From contig JAJLRJ010000005.1 of the NCBI GenBank assembly GCA_024195265.1, positions 46,730,894 through 46,794,893 on the forward strand: DNA of 64,000 nucleotides, written 5' to 3'. Source of the stretch: Dendrophyllia cribrosa. Taxonomy: Eukaryota > Cnidaria > Anthozoa > Scleractinia > Dendrophylliidae. Every line of letters begins with the position of its first letter. The stretch's first letter is position 1. Of the stretch, positions 29,532 through 42,110 are shown in pieces. The position numbers and the translations under genes were made by a program. Under the pieces are notes generated by a model. The model had not been told where the DNA came from, searched no databases, and worked only from the letters and a program-made list of their open reading frames with translations.

Positions 29532-29653
29532 ATGGGACTTGTCCCTCGTTCATTTTCAATTTCCGCATCACCGATTCTATTTGTTACCGAAAAGCGATCG
29601 AGGCCCAAACATTTTCACTTTTCACATCCAGCAGTTATAATTTATTGTTTTAA
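29532..29653 (+). other. Candidate first coding exon of ACSF2 copy 1
   Basis: An ATG at 29532 opens 40 codons starting MGLVPRSFSIS, rich in Ser, Arg and Lys with one acidic residue, as in a mitochondrial presequence. A donor AA|GTGAAA at 29653 leaves phase 2, exactly what the first confident exon (31124) needs. The total would be about 606 aa, close to the human 615. The donor is weak and the exon is unsupported by homology, so this is a proposal only. Confidence 0.3.
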
Positions 29654-29759
29654 GTGAAAAAGGAAGTTTCAGTTAACATAAGATATATCTTGACAGGAGC
29701 TATAATCGGGGACCATTATGGATCTTGATTATTTCAGTTTGTTTAGCATGCGTGACTTC

Positions 29760-30360
29760 CGGTACTTATGAATAAATTTGCATTCATTGCGTGCCTATCA
29801 AATGTGGACTTGTCCCCAATTTCCCTGCGTTTGCCAAGAAACAACATCAAAATGGCGGCCATTTCAAGGGGAATGTTTATGAACTCATCAGCTGGAAAAT
29901 GCAGCATTCTGCGCATATATTCAAGCTGGATGCAGAGATCCTGCAAACCTATATCGTGCGGATTTTGTGGCAGGGCCCGATTTTCATCCACAAGGTATAT
30001 ACGATCTTAAATTTATGGCATTTTATTTTAAACCACCTTTGTGTGCATGAGCATTCGCGTTTAATAATCCCGGTTCAAACGTTGCACTTTTGCCGCGTCG
30101 AATTCAATTGGGGGAAGAAAGTTTTCCGTATAACCACATACATTGTTTTATGTGCAAGTAAAGCCGAAACAATACAAAGAAGCAAAGCACGGAAGGGGCA
30201 GATGTAGCTAGATGTGCGGTTGGGTGGGTGAGAATCCGACCCTGCCACAAAATGCGCACGATTTAGGTTTACAGAATCTCTGCATCCAGCTTAAATTAAT
30301 ATATGCGTAGAATGCTTCATTTTCCAGCTTATGAGTTTATAAACATCAATTTTTTGGTCC
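29760..30360. repeat. Inverted pair of a CATTTCAAGGGGAATGTTTA repeat
   Basis: Sequence around 29850-29999 (TTCAAGGGGAATGTTTA through TTCATCCACAAGGTAT) is partly repeated inverted at about 30235-30350. A diverged direct relative lies at 43935-44155. The open frames across it appear to be by-products of the repeat. Confidence 0.6.
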
Positions 30361-30398
30361 ATGACTGTACTTCGTTGTAAAATGCATATAGCTTATAC

Positions 30399-30748
30399 GG
30401 AAAGCACTTGAAGGGATAGATGAGATGGCCCAAGACTCCTTATTGAGACTTATATAACGTAATGTCGACACTTAGAATTTTATTTTCAATAAATTTTTAA
30501 GTGTAAAAAAGAAAATCTAAAATCCTCACCCAGGATTGAACCTGTGACCTCAGCTAGGCTTAGGCTTACATAGCCTACCGCACCACTGTACCACCTAGCT
30601 TCTCCGGTTTCTTTGTCCTAAATTTAACTGTATAAATTGCTACCCCTAACTGTAACCGAAAGCAAACCAGTTACTCCGTTATATAAGTCTCAATAAGGTG
30701 TCCCATTTTCCTGTTGGGCCCTCTCATCTATCCCTTCAAGTGTCCTCC
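30399..30748 (-). mobile_element. Mutator-like MITE carrying a tRNA-like module, copy 1
   Basis: 350 bp flanked by a perfect 9-bp duplication, AGCTTATAC, at 30390-30398 and 30749-30757. The terminal inverted repeats contain CACTTGAAGGGATAGATGAG followed by TTATTGAGACTTATATAACG. The interior, read on the minus strand, carries a tRNA-like sequence with A-box and B-box (GGTTCAATCC). The outer TIR sequence differs from the other two copies, so it represents a second subfamily. It lies upstream of the first confident ACSF2 exon. Confidence 0.82.
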
Positions 30749-30759
30749 AGCTTATACAT

Positions 30760-30945
30760 GGTTGTGCAACCCAATAGCCCACAGTATGTACTGGTCACCT
30801 GTCTTATCCATGAAGATGGCGTTGGAGGGAGGGGAGGGTGGGGAATTGGATGCAGGAGGAGGGGGGTCATTGAAGCAAAATATCTTGGAGAGGGGAGGAT
30901 CCAAACATTTCATATCCACGAATTGGCTTCTAGGAGCCTAAAGTG
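30760..30945 (-). repeat. CGTGAATA-type repeat, inverted fragment
   Basis: Inverted relative of 17595-17965, with a GTCACCTG, GGGAGGGTGGGGA and ATCCACGAATTGGCT order. It is truncated on one side by the element ending at 30748. Confidence 0.6.
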
Positions 30946-31123
30946 ATTCAACCTAAATTCAAAAGTAGGGTATGGGTATGTGATGCAAAATAGGGTGTGG
31001 TGTGGTCACATATCCCTGCCCTTATGAAAGGGCATTCTTATCCATAGTCTTTTATTCAACAATTCCCTATTTTGTTAATAACATTAATTTAGGGACACAA
31101 CTGTTTTTATTTGTCTGCAACAG

Positions 31124-34100
31124 TTCCCTCGAGCATGAGAAGCTGAAAGTTAGTTACTGTCAAGGATTGTCGTCAAAACGTTTTATTGGTGAAACAATTG
31201 GCCAGAGATTGGACAGAACCGTGGATAAATTTCCAGACCGCGAGGCTTATGTGTGCTGTGAAGATAACCAAAGGGCAACATTTGCCAAATTTCAAGGAGA
31301 GGTAAGCATTTAACACAGAATAAACTATTATGTTATGTTGTTTAATGTTATTGTTACTCCAAGTCTTATTGGTTGGCATACAAATACATTGTGTAATAAT
31401 AATAATTAATTTATATAGCACTATTTCCCGACACTTGCATGCCAACACCATCACCTTGTTGCTCACAATCATGAAATTTTTTAATGGTAGTGAACCCACC
31501 TGTCCTGGCAACCTTTTCATGTGGACAATGCAGTTGAGTCCCAACTCAACATTGTTGTTACAACATTATTTTGTTGGTTCAACAATATGACCCCATGTTA
31601 GATGATGTTTGACCAACATTACCAGCAACAGCCAATCATGTTTCAGCCATGTGTCCAACCATGCATGTGTCCAACAAATGTTGGACTGCAATGTTGGGAC
31701 ATTTAGCCAGGAATCTAACAATGCCGTCCAACAAATGTTAAATAACAATGTTGGGATGTTTAGCCAGGCATCCAACATTTCCATCCAACAAAATAATGTT
31801 GGCTAACAATGTTGGAATATTTAACTGGGGCTTTATAGTCATTAGTGTCAGTCACACACAAATGCTTTATTTTGTACCTCTCATCAGCAGACATTTTATT
31901 TGTTTTCTTTTTTGGTAATCATTTCCTTTGTTCCTGCTTATTTTATAGTTATCAAAACATTTTTGTGTGATCATATGGTTGTTTTCAGGTGAATGATCTT
32001 GCAGCTGGACTTGTTGCCATGGGTTTAAAGAAAGGTGATCGTGTGGGGATGTGGGGTCCTAACATGAGAGAATGGGTCATTACTCAGTTTGCCACTGCTA
32101 AAGCTGGATTAGTCCTGGTTAGTACATGGTATTCTATGGTACAAACAACCCCTCACTATTAAGCATTTCCCCTGGGCAGATACTAAGACTGCTAACCATT
32201 CATCAGAACTGGCCAGCCAGACAGGTTAGTAAGAAAATAGAATTTACCTTTTATAAGACCTGTTCCTAAAAGTCTATCAGAATGGTGCATACTACTGGTA
32301 TTTCCAAATTGACCAGTCTGCCCCCCCCCCCCATCCCCCAGTTTTGACAGATGATGGCATGCTATCTAGAAAATTACTGGACCAGCCAGCTAGTTCTGAC
32401 AAATGGTAAGTGCACTGAGGCATAGTCCCAGTCTCGTTCAAAGAAGTTACATGCACCTCCCATAAGCAGACAACGCTTCCAAGCAGAATGTTTTTAAATG
32501 ACATAGTCCAAAGTATGACATGATGTACATAGGATGCTTTATTGGGGTGCAGAGGCAGCGTGTCCGAGTAGTTAGGGTGCCAGACTGCAACCCTGAGTTC
32601 CCAAGTTGAAGACCTGCTCTGATCACTAGCTGGAGTCATTTCACGTTACACCTGAGTCCAACTCCTCAAGAGTAACTTTATAAATGTATGTAAAATAAGT
32701 CCTATAATGTGCTTGCAATTAATTTCATGATTATAATGTACTGTGTTTCTACTTTTTTTTCTAGGTCAATCTTAACCCTGCTTATCAAATTTCAGAAATG
32801 GAGTATGCTCTGAAAAAGGTAACTGGCATTGTCATGTAAACTTAGGCATTTTTTTCAACATCTTCTTTTACTCCCTTTTTAACTTGTAAGTAAGGGGTTA
32901 GTGTTGAACAAGTTGGAGACAAAATTCCCTGATTGGTCAGTCTATGGGCTGTTAACACTGAGCCGGTGATATGTAATGGTAACCTGCCTTGGAGAGTTGG
33001 ATGCAGGGAGTGAGGGTAAAAAAAAATGCCTAGGACAGGGGAGAGTTCATATTCACAAGTAGGCTCATAGAACATCTTCACCAACGTGTTGCAGAGCATT
33101 ATTACCTCCTTAACCTCTTCAATTGGAAAACACATGCACAAGGAGCACGGAATGTTAAAACTGTATTTGATAACAACTTTTCGGTACTCAAAAAGTGCCA
33201 AAACAAATTCGATTGTCTCATTTACAAAATGCTGATAATCAAAGAATGCTAACCATCCTTGAACATGCAAACAGATTTCATCCACGCGAAGTTATATTCC
33301 TATAACACACGCAAAAAAATGTCAATGATGTTTTCACTCATTTATATTCTTATGCCACCTCGATATTTTCACTCTTTGCCTTGAAAATGATGTTAAAAAC
33401 TATAATTTTTATATTCTTAATGAGGCTCATAGCAGCCTTTGATTTGAAATCATTACTAGGCGAAGTGTATTTACTGGTTAATAATTTTTTTTTTGTTATT
33501 ATTGAATCTTAGGTTGGCTGCAAGGCACTTGTAATGGCAGATCAGTTTAAAAACCAGGATTACTACAACATGTTAACTCATGTCGTACATGAGCTGCCAC
33601 ACTCAAAACCAGGAGACCTCTACAGTGAAAGGTAGACCAGTGTTTTTTAGTGGAATACCTACATAGCTTGTGCAGGAGCAAACTCTGGAAATTATATATT
33701 GTAGTGAATGTCCTTGGAAAAGTTTGAAGAGAAATGCAAAATATCTCCAACAGTGCCATAATGCAGTGCACTGGTTCAGACCTGAGGCTCCCTTTGCATT
33801 CCCTTTTGCTATGTACACAATATTTTGCATTTGTTTGTATTTTTCCTGATTCCTGCCATCTGACAAATGCTGTATTTCTGCTACCTTTGTTTTGCAAGCT
33901 AGGTTCCTGCCACAGTTGCCCCACCCTACTCTGTGCCCATCTTAACTGCATTAATAAACAGTAACTTTATACATTAAAACCAAAAACAGCCGTTTTACAT
34001 GTGGCACCTGCACAATTGTTGATTCTTGGATGGAACAGACACAGATGTAAAGAATGTTCAATTTACCTAGAATTAATTATGAAATCTGTTTTTTAGATTA

Positions 34101-37100
34101 CATGAAGATTGACTTGAAGCAGCATACGGCAAGCAGAGGATCTAGACAGTTAGCAAGTGAATATAAAGGCAGAAATAGGTAGTTAGTAAGCCATTTTGTG
34201 CTCACTTCTTGTAGGAATAGTTAGTAAGAAGTTAAAAACAAAAAGATAAAATTAAATATTGTAGCTATAATCAGCATCAAAAATAGTTCAAACACTTTGA
34301 AAAACAACTTTTTCACTAACTTTCCTACTTCTACTGCAAATAAATTATATGCTGAAAACTTTACCTCCCTACCCACTCCCCTATTCAATGTTGCATCGCT
34401 GGTCAGGTAATCTGTGGGAAACAAAATACAACATTGATTGGAGGGGGGGGGGGGAGTGGGAGGGTGGGGTTCTATTTGGCCATGGTAAAGTGTCTTGCAA
34501 CAGCTTTGTGACCTATTAACAACCATTTGCTTATGTTAGCATAAATCTACACATTATTATTCACAGAGTTCCTGATCTTAAGTTGGTGGTGGTTGCCAGT
34601 ACTGATCATGATGGAGTGTTCAGGTGAGCGTCTTGGGTTCATAATGTTTTGATGAGCCTTTAATCTCATTCAAGGAAATGTAGTGTGGTCTTCCAAATAT
34701 AAGACAAGTGTACATGTACATTGTAAGAGTCCAGTAGATGGTGTGTAACAACCAATCACATGACTGCATCACATTTGTTTGTGACTTTGATTTTCAGTGG
34801 CACAATGTCTTTTCAAGAATTAATGGAGATGGGTGGAGTAGGAGAGAGACAGCAGGTGCAGAATTTACAGAAAGAACTTCAAAGTGATGATCCAATAAAC
34901 ATACAGTTCACTTCAGTAAGTGTAATGTGTACCACAAATTATCAAAAATTAGCCCTCCCCTCCCTTCCCCCAACCCTAACATAGACACAAAAAAAAAACA
35001 CTCTGTAATAATAAGGATTCCTAATAATTTTTTTGTTCAGCTATGAAAGAATGATTTTTTATGTAATGTATTTTAAATGTTTCTCTTTAAACAGGGCACA
35101 ACAGGCAATCCAAAAGGAGCAACATTATCTCACCATGGAATTCTAAACAATGCATATTATGTTGGAGAAATTTTGAATTATGAAAATCAGGTAATATATA
35201 TATATTTTTTTGTTTTTTGTTTTTTTTTTGTTTTTACTTCCAATGAGATGTCAACAAATTTGGAGAAGCCAATAGCAAGTACATTACTGTGCTCATTCAA
35301 TTGGATATGATTCAGTGCCCATCTGTGGCTTGTAGTGATTGCATAAATGACTACTCTGGGAATGTAGTATGACATAAAATGGATGTGTTTACTTACATTC
35401 ATCACCTTAACTTGTGTTTCTGATGTTTTCACAAGAAAGCCAAACTCATTAATTCTACGTGGCTGTTAAATGGAGGTGTAAAACAATACAAAATTACCCA
35501 ATGGAACAAAGTGAAGGTGTCCGCGTTAGCCGTGTAAAAGAGGCTATGTTTACTGTAATTTACTGACAATTTTTCAGGACTATGACAACTGGCCATTTCT
35601 GCAAAACATTGGCTGGGGTACAATATAAATTAAATGGTGACAAGAATAAATACACCTTATTCGATGGTTTATGCAGGTGCAAGAAAAAATGTGGGCAATG
35701 AGTGAAATGTAGGATGTTATTCAAAGAATCAATTGTAGGAACCACATTGAATGACGTTTGACTGACATTTGTTTTATTCAATTTAGTATTCCAGGATATG
35801 TATTCCTGTTCCACTTTACCACTGTTTTGGAATGGTGCTTGGAAGGTAAGAGTGAACATGACTCCACATCCTTCTGCTGTCTCTCAGTGTCAAACGTATC
35901 ACGTTCAAGCGAAATATGTACGAAATCTTGTTCCCCACATCTTTATAGTGTGTGGGGGAACGGGGGGGGGGGGGGGGGGGGGGGAGGAACAGGGGGCGGG
36001 AGCCCAGGAGAACAGGGGGCGGGAGGAGTACGCCAGTCTTCCCGCCTTTTTCCATTTGCAGTTCTTCTCAGGAATGAATGCTGGGAATAAGCTTCCATAA
36101 AGTTCCGAATTCAAATTAACGACCCTCGTTACTTTCGGATTTAGCAGCCTTTTACTATCGCTACCTTCGAGGGGTCGCAACTTTCATATAGCAAAGAAGT
36201 GTAACGTAATGGACCTATTCATCTTAGTGTTAACGGGCGCCACATATGTAAAAATATCAACACAATTTGTATTTCAAAGGTAATTACTTGGGATTTTCAA
36301 ACAAATCAATCTTTCCTTTGCAGCCTTTACTACGCTATATGATATAAAAGACCGCTGTGAAGGGTCCTTTCTCGAGCACTCTTAAAGTCTATCGTGAGCA
36401 TTTGAAGTGAATTATTGGGGGAGCTCCCTAAGATCTTTCCGCGGTCGCCCTAAGTTTGTTTCTTATAGAGTCTCGCTACTTTTAGGAATAACTAACAACC
36501 GTCAAATTTTTATTGTTATGTTAGGTCGCTACTTTCGGGGGTTCGTTAGTTTCGAAACTGTACTGTACTGAGTTTCGTGTTCGAAGCTGTTGCTCTTGAA
36601 TTACTTGAAATACCAAATTCATTATAACACCTCTTTCAGTTTAATGAGCATAACTTATGGAACTACGGCAGTTTATCCTTCTCGTGGATTTGACCCGGGA
36701 GCCGTCTTGACAGCCATTCAACAAGAAAAGTAAGTTGAGTTTTCTTTCCTTTTCACTTCAAAGTGCTCCCGAAAGAAAAATTCGGGAAAAATACCAAACT
36801 TTATAATTTCTGGAAATACTGAGAAACAAACAGAGTTTTAAGAAAGTACTGCTAAAAAAACATGTATATAAATGGCCACACCATCTCTCAAAAGAAAGGT
36901 TTACAAAAAAACATTGCCTGATTTCTGTTCGAGTATATTTACTATATATTCAAATAAAAAATACACGAGCACACACACGAGCAAGCTCTTTACTCGGGAA
37001 AATAGAAAAGCATACATGTACAGGCTAAACACGAATGCACGCCAATGAGAAAATTGCCGCATTAAAAATCAACTCTGTTCAAAAGTTTCCGTGGTCTGGC

Positions 37101-40100
37101 GTGCATTATCGAATGGCCTCTATGTCCTATAATCAAACACAGTCCATAATAATGCATTTTTTGCCATGTTTTATTGTCTACGATGAATTTTGTTTTAGGT
37201 GTAATTCCCTCTATGGCACGCCTACGATGTTTATTGATGTCCTTAATCACCCTGCTTTCGACAAATTTGATGTCAGCAGTCTTAATACAGGTTGGTAAAA
37301 GAAAAACGTAACGTTTGGGGCGTACAACTCTCTTTTTGACTTAAAGTTTGCATTTTTGATTTACTTTCCCTGAGCCCAGTAATTGGTTTAAAAAAAAACT
37401 CACGCAATGTACGAGTAACCAATCAGAGCGAACGCATTCTTATTTCAACCAATCAGGAGCAACATCAAACCCAAACGTGGTTCAGCTTGCGAGCGTTTCG
37501 ACAGCGATTGCATGTTTTTTCGCCCTTGACTCCAGATCATATGATCACGTTCTTTTCTCTTGTGATGTACCACTTTGTTTTCAGGCGTCATGGCTGGTTC
37601 ACCGTGTCCCATTGAAGTAATGAAACAAGTCATTACCAAGCTGCACATGCCGCAAGTCACGGTAAGAAGAGTCACAAAACATGTGAAATGTATAACTTTC
37701 AAGCGCAGGCCTTTGTTATTTTTTACCTACCAAGCAACACACACTCTAATAACTAATCAGCCAAACCAAATCCAATAGGCCTTTATCACGCCCCGCCATT
37801 TTGTATAAAAACAAAAGATTAACGCCGCTCAGCCTCGCAGTGAAAAAGTTGAAAACGAGGTTAGGCGGGCAAAAACAAAGCATTTTATTCTCCGGGGAGT
37901 CAACATGGCCGCCGCGTGATAAAGGCCTATTGTTACTTCGCTTTCACGCGTTTTCCCGCCATTCGCACCGGTTGCATGTTTTCCCGCCACTCGCACTGTT
38001 TGCATGTTTTCCCGCGCTTGACACCGGTTACAGTTTTCCCGCCCTTGGCTTTGAACTCATTCCATGTTTTGATGCGAATTCTGATTGGTTCATTGCCCTC
38101 TTTGCGTTTGCAGTGTTTGACCAGATGCGATGAATTTAGTTTTGATTTTACGTCAGTCAAACCACTGTTGACGTGTTGTAAACTGTTTCTGTTTCAGATC
38201 TGCTATGGTTTAACGGAAACAAGCCCAGTTACAACGCAAACGTTGATGGATGATCCAGTAGATTTACGAGTTTCAACAGTGGGACGAGTGCACCCTAATA
38301 CTGAGGTAAGTGTAGTGTACACAAAACTGTCCTACCCGTTAAAGGAATTGCAGTTTATTTGTGTCTTTTTATTCTCTTGTTTCAGGCAAAAATCGTGGAC
38401 AGTGACGGCCATGTTGTACCCATCAATACTTCTGGTGAGATTTGCTTTCGAGGCTACTGTGTCATGCTGGGATACTGGGAGGATAAGGAAAAAACTGACG
38501 CCTGCATTGAGGCCAGCGGGTGGTTTCACAGTGGGTAAGTACTTCATGTTATGTTTTTTTCTTTCGGAAACAAGCTTTAAATATATCTAAGATTCAGTTC
38601 CAGTATAGGAGTCACAAGATTTGTTGTTTTTGTTTGTTTGTTGAAGGGATTTGGCAACAATGGATGAAAATGGATACATAAAGATTATTGGGAGAATAAA
38701 GGTACATTGAGTAAAAAAGCTCTATTAGGCCACTAACCCCCTTGTTTCTTTATATGTAAATGAAGCGTCTTCTGTGATTTGATATTTTGCTTATTTTCAA
38801 GGATCTGATAATTCGTGGAGGAGAGAATATTTACCCCACAGAAGTGGAGCAGTTTCTGTACAAACACCCCAAAGTACAAGACGTGCAGGTAAACATACTT
38901 CTATTTATCTGTTGTGGTGATTTTGAAAAAAGAAATTCACATTACTAGGCTCTTAAGGCCCGGACACACAGTACAACTTTTCCGGCTTACAACGTTGCGC
39001 GCAACAAGATTTTTTGGGTGTCACACGATGCAATTTGTCGCGCGCAACGTCGCAAAAGTAGAACTCGATTGTACTTCTGCAACTGTTGCACGCAACAAGA
39101 TTTTTTGGGGGTGTCACACGATGCAATTTGTTGCGCGCAATGTCCCAAAAGTAGAACTCGATTCTACTTCTGCAACTGTTGCGCGCAACGTAGCAAGAAA
39201 AGTTGCACCGTGCGTCCGGGTCTTAAATAAGTTACCCCTTCCGGGCGACAGGGCTTAAAAACGGCTTAACATGCGCAGTAGAATGCAGGCCTGGTTCCCG
39301 CGATTCCATTTTCAAAATGGCGGACGACGAATCAGAATTCAACACGTCATTGTAACGACCCCACGCAGCGTTGTGCTTGCTCAAGGACTTCATCCTTCCG
39401 GGCATTCAAATTGTGGGCAGCGAAGAAACGACGGGACAAACACTATAACGAGGGGGGAAATTGGGGCTCGGACAAGGGAACTCTCTCACACTCTAATCCA
39501 GCAGTGCTCCCAGTGCTTTGTAGATTTAGATTTTTAGATTATTCTTAAATTGATTTTACTTAGTGATGATTTTTTTTTATCTGCAGTATATAATAATTTG
39601 TAGAATATTGTACTTAATGTACCATATAAATACGTAATTCAACCTTCGAGCTGCAGATGTGTTTATTAAAATAAACTATTCACTAACTTTTACTTAGCGC
39701 TCCGTGTTTCCTTCTCTTTTCTCAGTCCGAACTTTATTTTCTTTGGCTTTCTTTTAGATAATCGGCGTCCCGGATCATCGGCTAGGTGAAGAAGTTTGTG
39801 CGTGGATCAAGTAAGGAGTTGTTTGCTCGAAATAAGAAAACTTTAAAATATTTTGCCATGGGTTTTCCAAATACTCATAGAAACACGGACCAAGTTTCCG
39901 TGCAAGTAACTACACGTACACATACACGTACATTTTTTTTCCGCGCAATGGCGCGTGTAGCCTGGGCTTTGTTCTCCTAACTTGTCCGATAAGAACCACG
40001 GGCTCAGTCAGTTCTCAGATAGGTATGGTTGACAGGGATGTTTGACCATTACATGGCAAAAGAACTGCTAATCGTTTCCTTTCAGATTGCACGCTGGTGA

Positions 40101-41520
40101 ATCAGCCACTGAGGAGGAAATCAAGCAGTTTTGTAAAGGCCAGGTATGCTAAACAACAACAATCTTTATTCTACTCCAGAGCCTACAATAAGTATTGACA
40201 ATTTTGAATAAGAATCAAAGGCTCCTGCGAGCCAACCCGTGAATACGAAATGCTAACGGTAACACAATATTGCGGTTTTTTTGGAAATTAAATGTAACGA
40301 CTTTTGACGAACGCAAAAAATAAAAAATAAAAATAAAAAAAACAGCAATTTTCAGTTCTAAAAAAAATCCGTTCTGGGCGAGAATCTAACTCACGTCCTT
40401 CGGCTCCCTCCGGCTCTATTGTCCCATCATTCACCCGCTACACTACCTAGGATTTGGCTAATCAAAACGTAGATATGCGGAAAAAGTGAGTGAGTGAGTG
40501 AATTTGCCACCGTTACCGATAACCCGTTTATTACGCTTGCGCGTATTCACGGGTTAAAAATAACAGGGGTAAATAACCTTTAAGTTAAAAATGCCAGGCC
40601 GCCAGGCTTCATGGACATGTATTCAGAATGGTACCCCTGCCCAATCTGTGTTTTGCTTGCCTAAAAAGCTCTTTATATTCTCATTGTTTTATTTTTCAGA
40701 TTGCTCATTTTAAAATTCCTCGTTACATCAAGTTCGTCGAAGAATTTCCTCTCACTATAACGGGAAAGGTAAGGCCCTGGTGGGGTGGGGTGGGGATACT
40801 CTGTTACGAGAAAAGTAAGGATCTTGTGGGGTGGGGTGGAGTAGGGATGCTCCGTAACGGGAAAAGTAAGGACCTGGTGGGGTGGGGTGAGGTGAGGTGG
40901 GGTGGGGTGGGGATGCTCTGTAACGGGAAAAGTAAGGACCTGGTGGGGTGGGGTGGGGATGCTCTGTAACGGGAAAAGTAAGGACCTGGTGGAGTGGGGT
41001 GGGGATGCTCTGTAACGGGAAAGGTAAGGACCTGATGGGTGCACGGTCAAGCCCAAATCATACCGTCCAGAAGGACGTCGGACACCTTATTGGGAGTTAT
41101 ATAACGGAGTAACTGGTTAGCTTTCAGTTGAGGTTGGGGGTAGCAGTTCATATAGTTAAATTTAGGGCTAAGCAACCCGAGAAGCTAGGTGGTACAGTGG
41201 TACGGTAGGCTATGTAAGCCTAAGCCTAGCTGAGGTCACAGGTTCAATCCTGAGTGGGGATTTTAGATTTTCTTTTTTACACTTAAAAATTTATTGAAAA
41301 TAAAATTCGAAGTGTCGACATTACGTTATATAAGTCTCAATAAGGTGTCCGACGTCCTTCTGGACGGTATGATTTAGGCACAACCTGGGTGCACACCTCT
41401 TCTTAAACTACAATAAATCTTGATACAACGCAACGTAGTGAATCTCAATTTTTTTTTTCTGTTTCCCAGGTGAAGAAATTTGTAATGAGAGAGAAAACAA
41501 AGGAAGAACTGGACCTTTAA
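31124..41520 (+). CDS. ACSF2: ACSF2-like mitochondrial medium-chain acyl-CoA synthetase, copy 1 (5' exon uncertain)
   Basis: The family activates fatty acids to acyl-CoA through an acyl-AMP. Coding exons: 31124-31301, 31989-32117, 32765-32818, 33513-33631, 34567-34623, 34798-34915, 35095-35190, 35787-35845, 36640-36729, 37199-37290, 37585-37661, 38198-38305, 38386-38534, 38647-38701, 38802-38888, 39758-39810, 40086-40143, 40700-40768, 41470-41520. They give 565 codons plus stop, all in frame. The P-loop SGTTGNPKG spans exons 6-7. Later motifs are [66 protein letters not shown] and the closing ITGKVKKF with the catalytic Lys. The human enzyme is 615 aa; the missing start is a transit peptide. 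The next gene is its tandem copy. Confidence 0.95.
31540..31825. repeat. CAACATTGTTGG-rich low-complexity repeat
   Basis: Palindromic CCAACA/TGTTGG words recur about every 20-50 bases, with the phrase CAATGTTGGGACATTTAGCC repeated in altered form. It lies in ACSF2 intron 1. It looks like a degenerate tandem array and is not coding. Confidence 0.6.
32543..32660 (+). repeat. tRNA-Leu/Ser-like SINE fragment
   Basis: GGCAGCGTGTCCGAGTAGTT then AGGGTGCCAGACTGCAACCC resembles the 5' half and anticodon arm of a class II tRNA; the B-box region (AAGTTGAAGACC) is decayed. This is a SINE head rather than a working tRNA gene. It lies in an ACSF2 intron. Confidence 0.5.
32930..33075 (-). repeat. CGTGAATA-type repeat, inverted fragment
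   Basis: It contains the same order as the family in reverse: GTAATGGTAACCTGCC, GAGTTGGATGCAGGGAG, TTCATATTCACAAGTAGGCTC. It lies in an ACSF2 intron. Confidence 0.6.
33632..34566. other. ACSF2 intron with nothing recognised
   Basis: Intron between exons 4 and 5 of copy 1, containing a short G-run near 34441. The homologous intron of copy 2 has similar length but unrelated sequence as far as can be seen. Confidence 0.5.
35846..37198. other. ACSF2 introns around exon 9, nothing recognised
   Basis: Two introns flank exon 9 (36640-36729). Apart from a G run at 35961-35983 and a following G-rich stretch, no repeat shared with the rest of the window was found. Confidence 0.45.
38956..39223. mobile_element. 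GTTGCGCGCAAC miniature element
   Basis: Ends AGGCCCGGACACAC and GTGCGTCCGGGTCT are imperfect inverted repeats flanked by TTA/TAA, the three-base target pattern of PIF/Harbinger elements. The interior repeats GTTGCGCGCAAC and a block with GTGTCACACGATGCAATTTG twice. It lies in an ACSF2 intron. A partial relative is at about 23890-24050. Confidence 0.65.
40215..40560. mobile_element. CGTGAATA-ended element with a tRNA-like insert
   Basis: Inverted ends CCAACCCGTGAATACG and CGTATTCACGGGTTAA bound the element. On the minus strand the interior reads GTAGTGTAGCGGGTGAATGA and then GTTAGATTCTCGCCC, which look like decayed pol III A- and B-boxes. It lies in an ACSF2 intron. Confidence 0.6.
40769..41035 (+). 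repeat. Minisatellite amplifying the 5' splice site of ACSF2 exon 18
   Basis: The authentic donor at 40768/40769 reads ACGGGAAAG|GTAAGG. Immediately downstream a unit of basically 46 bases, GTAACGGGAAAAGTAAGGAC plus a GGTGGGG-rich stretch, repeats so that GTAAGG recurs at 40769, 40815, 40866, 40932, 40978 and 41024. Each repeat carries the last exon bases and a plausible donor. The last copy restores GGGAAAG|GTAAGG exactly. Confidence 0.88.
41045..41385 (+). mobile_element. Mutator-like MITE carrying a tRNA-like module, copy 2
   Basis: 341 bp flanked by perfect 9-bp duplications TGGGTGCAC (41036-41044, 41386-41394). TIRs of about 60 bases include ATACCGTCCAGAAGGACGTC. The interior has an A-box-like TGGTACAGTGG (41190-41200) and a canonical B-box GGTTCAATCC (41241-41250). 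It abuts the splice-donor minisatellite in the last ACSF2 intron. Confidence 0.85.
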
Positions 41521-41525
41521 CCAAG

Positions 41526-41712
41526 AACGAAAGACAATAACAACTCAAAATTATACCAATCCACTCTGTTGAACGAAAGACAATAACAACTCAAAATTAT
41601 ACCAATCCACTCTGTTGAACGAAAGACGATAACAACTCAAAATTATACCAATCCACTCTGTTGAACGAAAGACGATAACAACTCAAAATTATACCAATCC
41701 ACTCTGTTGAAC
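41526..41712 (+). repeat. 46-bp minisatellite right after the ACSF2 stop codon
   Basis: Four nearly identical 46-bp units (starts CGAAAGAC at 41528, 41574, 41620 and 41666) begin 8 bases after the stop at 41518-41520. They must be transcribed in the 3' UTR if the UTR is of ordinary length. Confidence 0.9.
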
Positions 41713-41739
41713 CACACTACATTACTTTTAGTTACGTGT

Positions 41740-42110
41740 AGCTACACGTAGGCTACACTACATACGCGTAAAGGACAAAGGAAAATGCTTATGTGAACAC
41801 AACACTAAACCAATGTTCTAACTGTAAGACTGGCTGGACCACACTACATACACTACAGGACAAAGCAAGATGCTAATGTGAACACAGCACTAAACCAATG
41901 TTCTAACTGTAAGACTGGCTGGACCACACTACATACACTACAGGACAAAGCAAGATGCTAATGTGAACACAACACTAAACCAATGTTCTAACTGTAAGAC
42001 TGGCTGGACCACACTACATACACTACAGGACAAAGCAAGATGCTAATGTGAACACAACACTAAACCAATGTTCTCACTTTAAGACTGGGTGGACCACAGT
42101 ACATGCACAG
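41740..42110 (+). repeat. 85-bp tandem repeat, about four copies
   Basis: CCAATGTTCTAACTGTAAGA recurs at 41810, 41895, 41980 and, altered, 42065, an exact 85-base period. It lies in the probable ACSF2 copy-1 3' UTR or just after it. AATAAA-type hexamers follow at about 42163 and 42225. Confidence 0.88.

Noticed and set aside
36640..36729. Frameshift suspected in ACSF2 copy 1 at exon 9
   Set aside because: The donor AA|GTAAGT leaves phase 2 and the next exon supplies the third base, so the frame is intact.
41190..41262. A functional tRNA gene with clear A- and B-boxes
   Set aside because: No cloverleaf with paired acceptor stem could be drawn, and the same sequence sits inside three transposon copies.
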